Positions 8,083 to 17,689 of a stretch of 64,000 nucleotides of DNA are shown here, piece after piece. The first letter of the stretch is position 1. The number at the start of each line of letters is the position of its first letter. The stretch lies in contig CAVQJI010000034.1 in assembly GCA_963712715.1 (NCBI GenBank), positions 1 through 64,000 of the forward strand, in the 5' to 3' direction. Both the position numbers and the translations under genes were made by a program. This DNA comes from JAFEDN01 sp963712715 (lineage in GTDB: Bacteria; Pseudomonadota; Gammaproteobacteria; Coxiellales; Coxiellaceae). The notes beneath the pieces are model-generated. The model was not told where the DNA came from, ran no database searches, and was given only the letters and a program-made list of their open reading frames with translations.

Positions 8083-10095
8083 GCGTCCCGCAAAAAATTC
8101 GCGTTCGCGCGGAGCAGCTGGCGCGGACAATTAATGAACATAACTATCGCTATTATGTGCTGAGTGATCCGGCCATTTCCGATGAAGAATATGATTTATT
8201 ATTTCGTGAATTAAAAGAACTTGAAAGCCAATACCCGGAATTAATAACTCTGCAATCGCCCACCCAGCGAGTAGGCGCGCAGCCTCTGAAAGCCTTTGTG
8301 CAAGTGCGTCATACTCTGCCTATGCTGTCGCTGGACAACGCATTTACGGATGAAGAACTGGAGAGTTTCGACGAGCGTATTCATCAGCGATTGAAAACCA
8401 CCGCGGAAATTATTTATGTTTGCGAACCAAAAATGGATGGAGTGGCGGTGAGTTTAATTTACCGCGATGGAGAATTACACCAGGCCGCTACCCGTGGCGA
8501 CGGCGACGTGGGTGAAGATGTGACGCAGAATGTCCGCACCATCGCAGCTATTCCCCTACAGTTGCGCGGGTCAGATTACCCTCAGTTGCTGGAAGTTCGC
8601 GGCGAAATTACCATGCCAAAAGCTGGTTTTGTAAAATTTAATGCCGAAGCCGCCGAAAAAGGCCAGAAAACTTTTGTTAATCCGCGAAACGCCGCTTCCG
8701 GCAGCTTGCGGCAACTGGACCCCTCGGTCACCGCTACCCGGCCATTGGCTTTTTTTGCTTACGGAATCGGTCAAGCCGATCCCTCGGGACTGCCTGCCAC
8801 ACATGCGGAAATTCTAAACGCTCTCCAGCAGTGGGGGATTCCGGTAGCCCGTGATCGCGATCTGGTCACTGGTATTGGCGCTTGCGAAAAATATTACCGG
8901 CGTATTCTTCAAAAACGCGACACTTTGCCGTTTGAAATCGACGGTGTGGTATTTAAAGTGAATGACCTCGCTTTGCAGAAACAATTGGGATTTGTCTCTC
9001 GGGCGCCACGTTGGGCGATAGCGCACAAATTTCCCGCAATGGAAAAAGCCACCCGGCTTCGTGCCGTGGAATTTCAGGTAGGCCCGCACCGGTGCGATCA
9101 CCCCCGTGGCGCGGCTCGAACCAGTGTTTGTGGGAGGGGCGACAATCAGCAACGCCACATTACACAATTTTGATGAGATAGTTCGTAAGGATGTTCGCGA
9201 AGGTGATCGGGTAATCGTCCGTCGCGCAGGTGATGTCATCCCGGAAGTGGTAGGACCGATATTGGCCGACCGGCCCCCGGGTGCAAAAAAAATTCCGATG
9301 CCACGGCATTGTCCAGTCTGCGGCGCCGATGTCATTAAGCCGGAAGGAGAGGCGATAGCTCGCTGTATGGGCGGATTATTTTGCCGGGCCCAGGTGCAGG
9401 AAAGTATCCGGCATTTTGCTTCCCGTAAAGCGATGGATATCCATGGCCTTGGCGACAAGGTCGTCGAATTATTACTGACTGAGGAATTGATAAAAAATAT
9501 CCCTGAACTTTACCGGCTGAAAGCGGAAACCCTGGCCCGATTACCGCGGTTAGGTGAAAAATCCGCTGAAAAGCTGATCGATGCTCTGGAACGCAGCAAA
9601 AAAACCACACTGCCGCGTTTTCTCTACGCCCTGGGAATACGCGACATGGGTGAGGCCACCGCACGCGCTTTGGCCGAAAATTACGGTGATTTGGCGCCCT
9701 TAATGCAAGCCACTGAAGAGGACCTGCAAACAGTCGCTGACATTGGCCCCATCGTTTCCGCGCATATCCATGCGTTTTTTCGCCAAAAACATAACGTTGA
9801 AATTATCAATAAACTCATTGCGTCAGGTATGCGCTGGCCAGTGATTCAGTCCTCCGCCGCGGCTGGACCGTTGTCCGGACAAACTTTTGTGATCACGGGA
9901 ACACTGGCGACAATGAGTCGCGAAGAAGCCTCGGCAGCGTTACAGAAACTCGGCGCCAAAGTCACCAACAGCGTGTCCGCCAAAACCACCGCCGTGATCG
10001 CCGGCGAAAATCCCGGCAGCAAGCTGGAAAAAGCCCGGAAACTGAACATCCACATCATGGATGAACAGGAATTCCTGTCGCAAATCCGCCTTTAA
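8079..10095 (+). CDS. ligA: NAD-dependent DNA ligase LigA, reading frame interrupted by one extra base
   Basis: Seals nicks in replication and repair using NAD. The TTG start overlaps the zipA stop (TTGA). The first frame carries the adenylation domain with catalytic Lys118 (EPKMDGVAV) and runs to about 9085. There an extra C in GGCCCGCACC shifts the frame, and the remainder continues in the next frame from GRTGAITPVARLEPVFVGG. That part holds the OB fold, Cys4 zinc finger (CPVCGAD...CMGGLFC), helix-hairpin-helix repeats and a BRCT domain (SGQTFVITGTL). Removing one C gives 671 residues, the normal length. LigA is essential in nearly all bacteria, so a base-calling error or a second ligase copy is more likely than real loss. 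Frames taken separately: 8079-9173 and 9106-10095. Confidence 0.93.
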
Positions 10096-10102
10096 GAACA
10101 GT

Positions 10103-10633
10103 TTATTTCCCATACCAACCGCCGATCAGGTAACCGACTGTGAGAAAAACCGAGGCCCAGAGGATGGCGCCGCTAAAAGCGAAAATGGCAAAACGGTTGA
10201 ATGGGATACGGACGGTCCCGACCAGATAACCCGTAAAATGCCGGACACCGGGAATAAAATAGCCGATGAATAATGCCCACATGCCAATTCGGGCGAACCA
10301 GCGCCGTGTTCGTTCGATACGGGGAGCGGTTAATCGCACATAATGACCATATTTTTCCAGCAGCACGCTGCCGCCATAACGGCCGATGGCGTAGCTCAGG
10401 CTAATGCCAAAGATAGCGCCCATATAAGCGGCAAAAACCGTATAACTGAGTGTTAATTTGCCGCGACTGATGAGGAAGCCCGCCGCAACCATCAGGGTTT
10501 CGTCCGGGACCGGCAAAGCGAGTATTCCCAGAGCCATCAGGAAAAACAGCGCAATGCTGCCGTGGTCCAGCAAAGGCTGTGAATGGGCCGCAATGGTTTG
10601 TAAAATCTGATTAATTTCGTTCTGAAAGACCAT
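10103..10633 (-). CDS. DedA-family membrane protein
   Basis: 176 residues with five to six hydrophobic segments and the SNARE-associated/DedA domain. Visible motifs are the E-T-L-M-x-A-A-G reentrant region (PVPDETLMVAAGFL, about 42-55) and FIPGVRHFTGYLVG (about 121-134), whose Arg is conserved in DedA proteins. The family comprises lipid scramblases or transporters, including undecaprenyl-phosphate flippase candidates, and affects envelope integrity. It is convergent with ligA with only 7 bp between the stops, and no terminator hairpin was seen in that gap. The specific substrate cannot be told. Confidence 0.85.
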   Translation of the reverse strand: MVFQNEINQILQTIAAHSQPLLDHGSIALFFLMALGILALPVPDETLMVAAGFLISRGKLTLSYTVFAAYMGAIFGISLSYAIGRYGGSVLLEKYGHYVRLTAPRIERTRRWFARIGMWALFIGYFIPGVRHFTGYLVGTVRIPFNRFAIFAFSGAILWASVFLTVGYLIGGWYGK

Positions 10634-10760
10634 CCCAAATCATAACTTATTAAAACGTTCCTGTTAAGAGCAGCTATTTAACCTGTCTTTTCAGCAATTT
10701 TCATTGAACCTGGGCGGAATGACTGGTTCCAGCCATAGGATTCTATTATAGTATTTGGCA

Positions 10761-12008
10761 ATGATCAGACCCTTACCACTTTATATTGGCTTGCGCTATA
10801 CTCGCGCCAAACGGCGTAATGGTTTCATTTCTTTTATTTCGCTGGCGTCGACGCTGGGGATTGCGCTTGGGGTTGCCGTACTGTTGACGGTGTTATCGGT
10901 CATGAATGGTTTCGACGAACAAATCCGTAGCCATTTTTTTGCGATGGCGCCGCAGGTGACGATCAATACCGGGGAAGATATCACTAATAATTGGCGGCAA
11001 TTGGCCCACATCGCCGGCCGGATTCCATCGGTGCGCGCCAGTGCGCCGTTTGTGAGTGGGGAAGGGATGCTCATTAAAGGCGATTTACTGCGTGGGGTCA
11101 ATATCATGGGCATCCTGCCCGGTGAAGAAGTCCGGATATCGCAATTAGCCAAAAAAACGGTGACCGGAAATGTGAATGACTTAACTCCCGGCAGCTTTAA
11201 TGTGATGATTACCCGAAATCTGGCGGACCAGCTCAGTTTAAAACCCAAAGATCCCGTGAATCTTTTTACCTCTCAGGCCACCACGACTCCGCTGGGCTTA
11301 TTTCCGCGCTACCGGCGTTTTACAGTATCCGGGATTTATAACAGTGTCAGTAACAGCATTGCTTCGGATGCCGTTTATATCAATATGGAAGATGCGCAAA
11401 AATTACTGGCTGCGGGACCCAAGGTGAGCGGCTTGCATCTTAAATTAACGGATATTGATGACGCTGCGCGAGTGCATCGGCAAATCCAGCCATTATTACC
11501 GGGTGATTTCTCAGTCACAGACTGGACAGTGGAATCCGGCGCATTTTTTCAGGCGCTGGCCCTGGAAAAAACCATGATGTTTATTATTTTATTATTGGTC
11601 ATCGCCATTGCCGCGTTTAATCTGGTTTCCATGCTGATGATGGTTGTCAATGAAAAACAGGCTGATATCGCTATTTTACGAACACTCGGCGCTTTACCGC
11701 GCACCATCCGCAACATTTTTATCGTGCAGGGGACGGTGCTGGGAATTTTTGGCACCCTGGTGGGATTAGCCGTGGGCATCATCCTGACTCTGAATGTCAA
11801 TCCGGTGGTAAATGCCTTGCAGCATTTTTTTCACGTGCAGTTTATTCCGGTCACCGCTTACTGGTCGAATTTTTTACCTACAAAAATACTGGTCAGAGAT
11901 ATTTTAATTGTTTGCGCCATGTCGCTCGGCTTAAGTATATTGGCGACTTTATACCCCGCGTTTGTGGCCTTTCGTATACAACCTGCTGAGGCGTTGCGCT
12001 ATGAATAA
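10761..12008 (+). CDS. lolC: Lipoprotein-releasing ABC transporter permease LolC
   Basis: 415 residues of the FtsX/MacB-type permease fold: an N-terminal membrane helix (about 25-47), a large periplasmic domain (about 50-265) and three C-terminal helices (about 273-400). It extracts outer-membrane lipoproteins from the inner membrane for LolA together with LolD and its paralogue at 12666. ATG 10761 is chosen over an in-frame TTG at 10755 because MIRPLPLYIGLRYTR aligns with the start of the second permease. A TATTAT box at 10744-10749 could be a -10. Its stop overlaps the lolD start by 8 bp. Confidence 0.92.
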   Translation: MIRPLPLYIGLRYTRAKRRNGFISFISLASTLGIALGVAVLLTVLSVMNGFDEQIRSHFFAMAPQVTINTGEDITNNWRQLAHIAGRIPSVRASAPFVSGEGMLIKGDLLRGVNIMGILPGEEVRISQLAKKTVTGNVNDLTPGSFNVMITRNLADQLSLKPKDPVNLFTSQATTTPLGLFPRYRRFTVSGIYNSVSNSIASDAVYINMEDAQKLLAAGPKVSGLHLKLTDIDDAARVHRQIQPLLPGDFSVTDWTVESGAFFQALALEKTMMFIILLLVIAIAAFNLVSMLMMVVNEKQADIAILRTLGALPRTIRNIFIVQGTVLGIFGTLVGLAVGIILTLNVNPVVNALQHFFHVQFIPVTAYWSNFLPTKILVRDILIVCAMSLGLSILATLYPAFVAFRIQPAEALRYE

Positions 12009-12669
12009 TTTAGAATGTCGGCATTTACGTAAAACCTTTAACGATGGAAAACTTCACGTCGAGGTTTTAAAGGACGTGAATTTGCAGGTATTTCCCGGAG
12101 AAATGATTGCGATTGTCGGGGCTTCGGGAAGCGGTAAAAGCACTTTGCTGCATTTATTGGGCGGACTCGACAAGCCCGATGGTGGAGAAGTGCTGGTAGC
12201 CGGAGAGAATTTATCGCAGTTAAATGAAAAAGCGAAAAGCCGGTTACGCAACCATAGTTTAGGGTTTGTTTATCAATTTCATCACCTGCTTCCGGAATTT
12301 ACCGCACTGGAAAATGTTTGCATGCCTTTATTAATTCGTGGATTAAACAGGGTAGAAACCATACGACGTGCAAAAGAAATGATTGAGCGGGTGGGATTGT
12401 CGGCGCGATTAGAGCATCGTGTCGGCGAATTGTCCGGGGGTGAGCGCCAGCGTATCGCTATCGCGCGAGCTTTGGTGACCAAACCTCTCTGCGTGCTGGC
12501 GGATGAGCCAACCGGTAATTTGGACCAGACGTCCGCCGAACATATTTATGAATTAATGAAGCAACTCAATCAGGCGCTAAATATCAGTTTCGTGATAGTG
12601 ACTCATAATTTGCAATTAGCGGCGCAGATGAACCGGCAACTGGTACTGCGAAATGGCGTCTTAATATGA
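12001..12669 (+). CDS. lolD: Lipoprotein-releasing system ATP-binding protein LolD
   Basis: 222 residues. Walker A GASGSGKST (40-48), ABC signature LSGGERQ (144-150) and Walker B CVLADEPTGNLD (164-175) are all intact, as is a switch His (VTHNLQ). It powers lipoprotein release by the LolC/LolE membrane dimer. The open frame extends upstream into lolC, but ATG 12001, preceded by GAGG, gives the typical LolD N-terminus MNNLECRHLRKTF. It overlaps lolC by 8 bp and lolE by 4 bp (ATGA), so the three genes are translationally coupled. Confidence 0.95.
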   Translation: MNNLECRHLRKTFNDGKLHVEVLKDVNLQVFPGEMIAIVGASGSGKSTLLHLLGGLDKPDGGEVLVAGENLSQLNEKAKSRLRNHSLGFVYQFHHLLPEFTALENVCMPLLIRGLNRVETIRRAKEMIERVGLSARLEHRVGELSGGERQRIAIARALVTKPLCVLADEPTGNLDQTSAEHIYELMKQLNQALNISFVIVTHNLQLAAQMNRQLVLRNGVLI

Positions 12670-13913
12670 TTCGGCCTTTAGCCCTTTATATTGGATTGCG
12701 ATACACCCGGGCGAAACGGCGCAGCCGGTTTATTTCGTTTATTTCCCTGGCTTCGATCATTGGCATTGCTCTGGGCATAACGGTTTTGATCACCGTGTTA
12801 TCGGTCATCAATGGTTTTGATGAACAGATTCGCAATCGTTTTTTTGCGATTGCGCCGCAGGTAACGGTAGTCGCCGGCAATGATATTTCACAATCGTGGC
12901 CAGGATTGGTAAAAAATATCCGTCAGGCGCCCGAGGTCCGGGCCGCCGCGCCATTTATCACCGGCCAGGGAATGGTTCTGAATGGCGGAGTATTGAGGGG
13001 AGTGAACGTGCTCGGTATTCTGCCCAGTCAGGAAGCGCAGATATCGCGATTAGCCCGGCAGGTGATCGCCGGTAATATGAATAGCTTGACCCCAGGCAGC
13101 TTTAATTTAATGATGGGAAAATCCCTTGCCAAACAACTGGATTTGCAATTGGGCGATTCTATCAGTCTGTTTGTCGCACAGGGCAGCGATGGATCGTTGC
13201 CGCGCTTTGATTATCAGCGATTTACGTTGTCGGCGATTTTCAGCAGTAGTCAGGGGTTTGGTTTTGATCAGATACTGGTTTACATGAATCTGGCCGATGC
13301 CCAAACGCTATTGGCGGAGACGCAACGCTGGAATGGATTACATTTACGCATCAGCAATCTTTATCAGGCGGGTATGGTCAATCAACAATTGCAGGCATTA
13401 TTGCCATCCAGCGACAGCGTTTCCGACTGGACGCAGCAATTTGGCAGTTTTTTTCAAACTCTGGCCATGCAGAAAACCATGTTATTCGTGATTTTATTAT
13501 TTATTATCGCCATTGCAGTGTTTAATTTGATTTCGACTTTAATCATGGTCGTCAATGAAAAGCGCGCGGATATCGCCATTTTGCGCACTCTGGGTGCGAC
13601 GCCATTCACGATTATGAATACTTTTATCGTGCAGGGGGCGTTGATTGGGCTGGCGGGAACTCTGTGCGGTATGGTAGGTGGTTTGTTACTGGCGCTCAAC
13701 GTGACGGCGATTGTCAACGGCATTCAAAAAGTGTTTCATTTGCAGCTGATTTCCGAATCCGTTTATTTTGTAAATTATCTGCCTTCGAAAATAATGTTTT
13801 CCGATATCTGGCAGGTCTGCGTCATCGCATTCGGTCTCAGCGTGTTAGCCACAATTTACCCCGCCCTAATCGCCTTCCGCACTCAACCTGCCGTCGTATT
13901 GCGTTATGAGTAA
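12666..13913 (+). CDS. lolE: Lipoprotein-releasing ABC transporter permease LolE
   Basis: 415 residues, collinear with the product at 10761 over its whole length (shared IGLRYTRAKRR near the N-terminus, the S-V-x-N-G-F-D-E-Q-I-R region, GSFNLMM and a PALIAFRTQPAVVLRYE end). FtsX-type fold with four membrane helices and a periplasmic domain. The two permeases arose by duplication; which is LolC and which LolE is assigned only by gene order (C-D-E). Last gene of the operon. Confidence 0.9.
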   Translation: MIRPLALYIGLRYTRAKRRSRFISFISLASIIGIALGITVLITVLSVINGFDEQIRNRFFAIAPQVTVVAGNDISQSWPGLVKNIRQAPEVRAAAPFITGQGMVLNGGVLRGVNVLGILPSQEAQISRLARQVIAGNMNSLTPGSFNLMMGKSLAKQLDLQLGDSISLFVAQGSDGSLPRFDYQRFTLSAIFSSSQGFGFDQILVYMNLADAQTLLAETQRWNGLHLRISNLYQAGMVNQQLQALLPSSDSVSDWTQQFGSFFQTLAMQKTMLFVILLFIIAIAVFNLISTLIMVVNEKRADIAILRTLGATPFTIMNTFIVQGALIGLAGTLCGMVGGLLLALNVTAIVNGIQKVFHLQLISESVYFVNYLPSKIMFSDIWQVCVIAFGLSVLATIYPALIAFRTQPAVVLRYE

Positions 13914-13916
13914 CCT

Positions 13917-14012
13917 TATTGCGGTAATGCAATCCTCGGAGTATACTCCGAAAAATACTGACATTTTCGGAGTGTGGTATGGAATTAGTCTCTCGACTAC
14001 TTTTCCGCAATA
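13917..14012. repeat. Palindromic region after lolE
   Basis: Outer arms TATTGCGG (13917-13924) and CCGCAATA (14005-14012) enclose an inner perfect palindrome CGGAGTATACTCCG (about 13937-13950) and a second TTTTCGGAGT. It may stop lol transcription or be a decayed mini-element; there is no T-run. The rest of the gap up to 14171 shows nothing recognisable. Confidence 0.4.
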
Positions 14013-14171
14013 GCGTGCGGAATTATCAGGCTAGTATATTGACATAACTAGAAGAATTAGTTATCCTTAGAGGATGGAAATATCTAAAGACGACTCTGGC
14101 ATTGACCTTATACGGCTTTAATCCTAACGAATGTACATATCTCCAAACTGGAATTGTTACTGAAATTAAAT

Positions 14172-15056
14172 ATGAAGAAAGAAACTAGTGGCGAATCAAA
14201 AAAAATTGGGAAGTCTATTCCATTCCTGCAATTAAACGATTACGAACATAAAATAATTAACAAAATTAATTTATTATCTAAAGAAGATACGGCCAAAATA
14301 GAAGATATCTTACTGGCTGAATGTAAAGATATGGCTTCTTTTGTGCGGTTGGCTATTTATAATCCCAACATACGGCAATGGTGCCGGCTGAATCAACAAA
14401 GTACCTGGGAAGAAGGCTTGCAAGAATTGGGAGAAGGGGTTCCGTTCGAATATCAATTTCGGGCCCAAAAAAACCTTTCGGCTTTTGATTTACTGGCCGG
14501 TTCAATATTGATTAATGAATCCCTTAAGTATGAAGAGCAATCGGTAAAACATATTTTTATTCTGTTAGCTACGCAACTTTTTCATTCTTTTTATGCAACA
14601 TTTTTGTTGACTGACCATGTTTTAACTGAATTAAAAGATAGTAAAGAACAAAAAATCATAGAGTCTACAACAAATATTTTGGAAACAGCCGCACTTATCC
14701 ATGGGTGTCCTGGTTATGTTCTTTATAGTGTTTTTAATTTTAAACTGTGCGAATTTTTTTTGAAAAAAAAACTGCTTAACAGGGCAGCGGCTGCGATGCA
14801 CTTATCTTACCGTTTTTTATTGACTGCTATATCATTAGAAAAACATTGCTCTGCCGAGCTGTCAAATGCTCTTTACGGTAAAAATTTTTCTTTATTCAAT
14901 TTAAAATTGAACGAGCAAAAAGGAGGGGCTCTCTTTTTTCCAATCAGGAATTTCTATAAAAATCATTATTCTGATTTTATCGATCCCATTGACCTGGCAG
15001 CGCAGCAGGAAGCTTCCCGCTTGGCTGCCCATTGGATATCTTCTACGAAGAAATAA
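14172..15056 (+). CDS. Hypothetical cytosolic protein, possible effector
   Basis: 294 residues from ATG 14172; an in-frame TTG at 14154 is an alternative, and neither has a good ribosome-binding site. The protein is mostly helical with Lys-rich ends and no signal or clear membrane helix. Recognisable landmarks: FVRLAIYNPNIRQWCR (about 58-73), LSAFDLLAGSILINESL and a Leu/Phe-rich middle. The first landmark recalls uncharacterised Legionella proteins (DUF5630-like), but I cannot confirm this. Its 3' end overlaps the ankyrin gene on the other strand by 14 bp. Codon use is AT-rich like the other accessory genes and unlike the lol operon. Confidence 0.6.
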   Translation: MKKETSGESKKIGKSIPFLQLNDYEHKIINKINLLSKEDTAKIEDILLAECKDMASFVRLAIYNPNIRQWCRLNQQSTWEEGLQELGEGVPFEYQFRAQKNLSAFDLLAGSILINESLKYEEQSVKHIFILLATQLFHSFYATFLLTDHVLTELKDSKEQKIIESTTNILETAALIHGCPGYVLYSVFNFKLCEFFLKKKLLNRAAAAMHLSYRFLLTAISLEKHCSAELSNALYGKNFSLFNLKLNEQKGGALFFPIRNFYKNHYSDFIDPIDLAAQQEASRLAAHWISSTKK

Positions 15057-17031
15057 CTTCTATTGTTTGCGGGTTAGAAATTTGGATATTTTCTTCCTGG
15101 CTAGAGGCCACTTTTCTATTGGACACTAAATTTAAATTAACATGAGCACTGTCTGCCGATACGCGCTCATTGGTTTTTTCAAAGCCAAAATTTATTTTCC
15201 TTTTATTGAATGAATTGGATGTGGATTGAATGACATCAACGGTCTCGGTATGTCTGAGGTTTTGCGCTATGGTTAAAGCGGTTGCCCCTTTCTTTGTTTT
15301 TAGACTTAAATCAGCTTTCGAATCCAGTAACAACTGGACTACATTAAAATGATTATTGCAGGCAGCTATCATTAATGGCGTAATTCCCTGAAGATTGCTT
15401 TGATTAATGAGCGCACCTTGCCTGATCAATACTTTCACCATATCACAATTACCTGATTGAGCGGCGCGTAAGAGCAATGTCCAACCTCGCTTATCGGCAC
15501 GATTGACGTCAATATGATTTGCCTCAATTAATTCAGCAATTTCCAGAGATGTTTTGATAAGAATCGCTTTAAAAATAGAATGGTTTTTGAAGTCTGGAGA
15601 CGCTAAAACCTTATCTATATTTGTCCTGGCTTTTTGCGCGAAAAACCACGCCGATTGATTTTTTTGTTGAGCCTCAGAAAAAGCTCCACTATGTCGAGCC
15701 ACTTCGCTCTTGTTTTGAAGGATAATGGGAGTGGTTGGAATTTGGAGCTGTTTATATCGTCCATGTCCCTCATTCCGCGCAATTATTGTGCGGATATAAC
15801 GATAAAGCGAGGGTTTTACATCCTGGATTGGATTATTTACAGCGGGTTTTATATCTTGCAAAAGTTCATCTAATTTTTCTAAATTTTTAATAGTCTTTGG
15901 TTGAATTTCATTATTCTGAAATGTAAACGCTATATACTTGGGTGATGTATTTTTCATGATAAAAATTGCATTTTTATATTGTGCCTGATCAAGATTCTCT
16001 GGAATTTTGTTGATATAGAAAATTTTATTTTCTTTTTTTGCATCCAGCAGGATTCTTATTTTGAATATCGGAGAGTCATTCTCAATAGATTGATTTTTTT
16101 CAGCGTATTGATTTATTAACTGTTTAAAATCAGTAACATTATGATGTTTGTGCAAAGCATTCATTATATCCTGATCCAAATCAATTCGCAGAGGTTGAGC
16201 AATACCCTGATCATTCACATAATAAAGATTGACTGTTTTTGTCACTGTGAAGAGATAGCTATCCTGATAGTGAGTTAAATCTTTGGGTAATTTGCCCGAT
16301 AGGCAATATACTTTTCTCGCTGCATGATCAAAATATTTTGCTTCATACAAATGTACGCTGCGTACTTCTTTTTCCTCTATTTTTTTCATGATAATAGGTA
16401 ATTCAACTGAAGCTAAAGTAGTTTCTGGTAATATCTTCTCAAATACATATACTTGAACATCCGATCCTTTATTGGTAACGTTATTGATTTCTTCTGAGAG
16501 GGCGTCCCAAAACATTTTTACTGGGGAATGTGGATTGTTAGACCATTTCTTCAGTCCCCATAAATATTGTTCAGAAGCTAAAGAGCCTGCTAAAGAACTT
16601 TCCAAAGCAATATTGCCCGGTTTAACCATTTTTTTAGCCATTCTTGGATCGATTTTGGACCATAGCACAGTGTCACCGGGGGCGGCTTTTAACTGACTAT
16701 CCATTTTAAATGCATTCATTTTAATTAACTGTTGCAGAAGATTAGCAAGGTTACTTTGATAGTTAATTTCGCTGCCATCAGCTCCTTGTTTTAGACAAAC
16801 ATTTTTTAAACTCACCATAAACTGCTCAGCTACTTTTTTTAGTTCCTTAAAATCATCAATTTGCTTTTTAAGCGCTTGCATTCTTTTTTGACTGATAGCG
16901 AATTCTTTCGCTTCTTTATGGGATTTGGACAAGGCTATGATATAAGCATCTATATTTTCAAGATATCCATTCAGAGCTTTATTGGCTAATTTTTCATCTA
17001 TATCGTAATGGTCTGGTATTTCTTTTTTCAT
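15043..17031 (-). CDS. Ankyrin-repeat protein, putative effector
   Basis: 662 residues, ATG preceded by GAG about 6 nt upstream. Residues 1-480 match no family I recognise; they include an N-terminal helical region rich in Lys and Glu. Residues about 495-610 are three good ankyrin repeats (RGWTLLLRAAQSGNCDMVKV, QGITPLMIAACNNHFNVVQL, KGATALTIAQNLRHTETVDV). No signal peptide is present; the C-terminus is Asn/Ser/Gln-rich. The layout, long unique N-terminus plus C-terminal ankyrins, is common for Legionella and Coxiella secreted effectors. That role is inferred, not shown. Confidence 0.75.
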   Translation of the reverse strand: MKKEIPDHYDIDEKLANKALNGYLENIDAYIIALSKSHKEAKEFAISQKRMQALKKQIDDFKELKKVAEQFMVSLKNVCLKQGADGSEINYQSNLANLLQQLIKMNAFKMDSQLKAAPGDTVLWSKIDPRMAKKMVKPGNIALESSLAGSLASEQYLWGLKKWSNNPHSPVKMFWDALSEEINNVTNKGSDVQVYVFEKILPETTLASVELPIIMKKIEEKEVRSVHLYEAKYFDHAARKVYCLSGKLPKDLTHYQDSYLFTVTKTVNLYYVNDQGIAQPLRIDLDQDIMNALHKHHNVTDFKQLINQYAEKNQSIENDSPIFKIRILLDAKKENKIFYINKIPENLDQAQYKNAIFIMKNTSPKYIAFTFQNNEIQPKTIKNLEKLDELLQDIKPAVNNPIQDVKPSLYRYIRTIIARNEGHGRYKQLQIPTTPIILQNKSEVARHSGAFSEAQQKNQSAWFFAQKARTNIDKVLASPDFKNHSIFKAILIKTSLEIAELIEANHIDVNRADKRGWTLLLRAAQSGNCDMVKVLIRQGALINQSNLQGITPLMIAACNNHFNVVQLLLDSKADLSLKTKKGATALTIAQNLRHTETVDVIQSTSNSFNKRKINFGFEKTNERVSADSAHVNLNLVSNRKVASSQEENIQISNPQTIEVISS

Positions 17032-17169
17032 ATTTTTCTCAAAATTTAGGTTTAAAGTTAATATTATTCAATTTTAAACGGAAATTATTAATAAAATATT
17101 AAATTTTAAAAAAATAGTGCAGTTTGGAAGCATCTTTCTGTAGTCAGGCATTCATGGAAAAATCGATGG

Positions 17170-17413
17170 TCAAATGGGCAAAAAGCCGGTTAATAATTCG
17201 TTTAAAAATCGCCGACCTAACGGAGTTGTTTCAACGTAATCTTCTGAGACTGTGAGCAGTTCCGTTTGGGGGTTAGTCATCAGATTTTTATAGATATCTT
17301 CCGGGGTTAATCCGGTCCGCTCCGTGATTAAAGTCATGAGGATTCGTTGCCTTAGTCGGAGCGCATTCATTAAAAATTCCAATAACAGCTCCGGTAATGT
17401 CATTTTTTCAGGC
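17170..17413 (-). pseudogene. hemW: C-terminal fragment of hemW (radical-SAM, coproporphyrinogen oxidase-like)
   Basis: About 80 codons ending at 17170 match the extreme C-terminus of HemW: LPELLLEFLMNALRLRQRI, RTGLTPEDI and TPLGRRFLNELL. HemW is a haem chaperone of about 380 residues with an N-terminal radical-SAM CxxxCxxC motif; none of that is present. The fragment reaches the 11-bp repeat that flanks a mini-element at 17414-17556, and the sequence beyond that element does not continue hemW. Most of the gene was therefore deleted, and the insertion may be later. An intact copy may exist elsewhere. The frame stays open through the element to 17487 by chance. Confidence 0.7.
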
Positions 17414-17567
17414 CATATCATTACCCACAAGTCCTTTAAGCCTGACTTTTGCCGACTAAAGCAGCAAAATTCGCCTTTAAAAGGCACAATCTTGTGTGAA
17501 TTATTGACTTATTTTGAATTAAATTAAGCCAATAACGACTTGTGGGTAATGATATGTTTTTTCAGGC
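17403..17567. mobile_element. MITE-like element, 143 bp, with 20-bp perfect inverted ends and 11-bp direct repeats
   Basis: Ends are 17414-17433 (CATATCATTACCCACAAGTC) and its exact reverse complement at 17537-17556. The sequence TTTTTTCAGGC flanks it on both sides (17403-17413 and 17557-17567), as expected for a target-site duplication. The interior codes for nothing. An element this clean suggests fairly recent movement, using a transposase from another element. Confidence 0.85.
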
Positions 17568-17689
17568 CTGACCCCCCCTAACTTATTAAATAATTAAAAA
17601 ATAAAGGGGAGAAAATTGCCAGAACATGTTGTTAAAATTAAGTATTTGAATTTAAATAATTTTCTTGATAAGAGTTATGCCGATCATGG

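Noticed and set aside
9080..9090. Programmed frameshift in ligA
   Set aside because: No stop codon at the shift point, no slippery heptamer and no known case for ligA; error or mutation is simpler.
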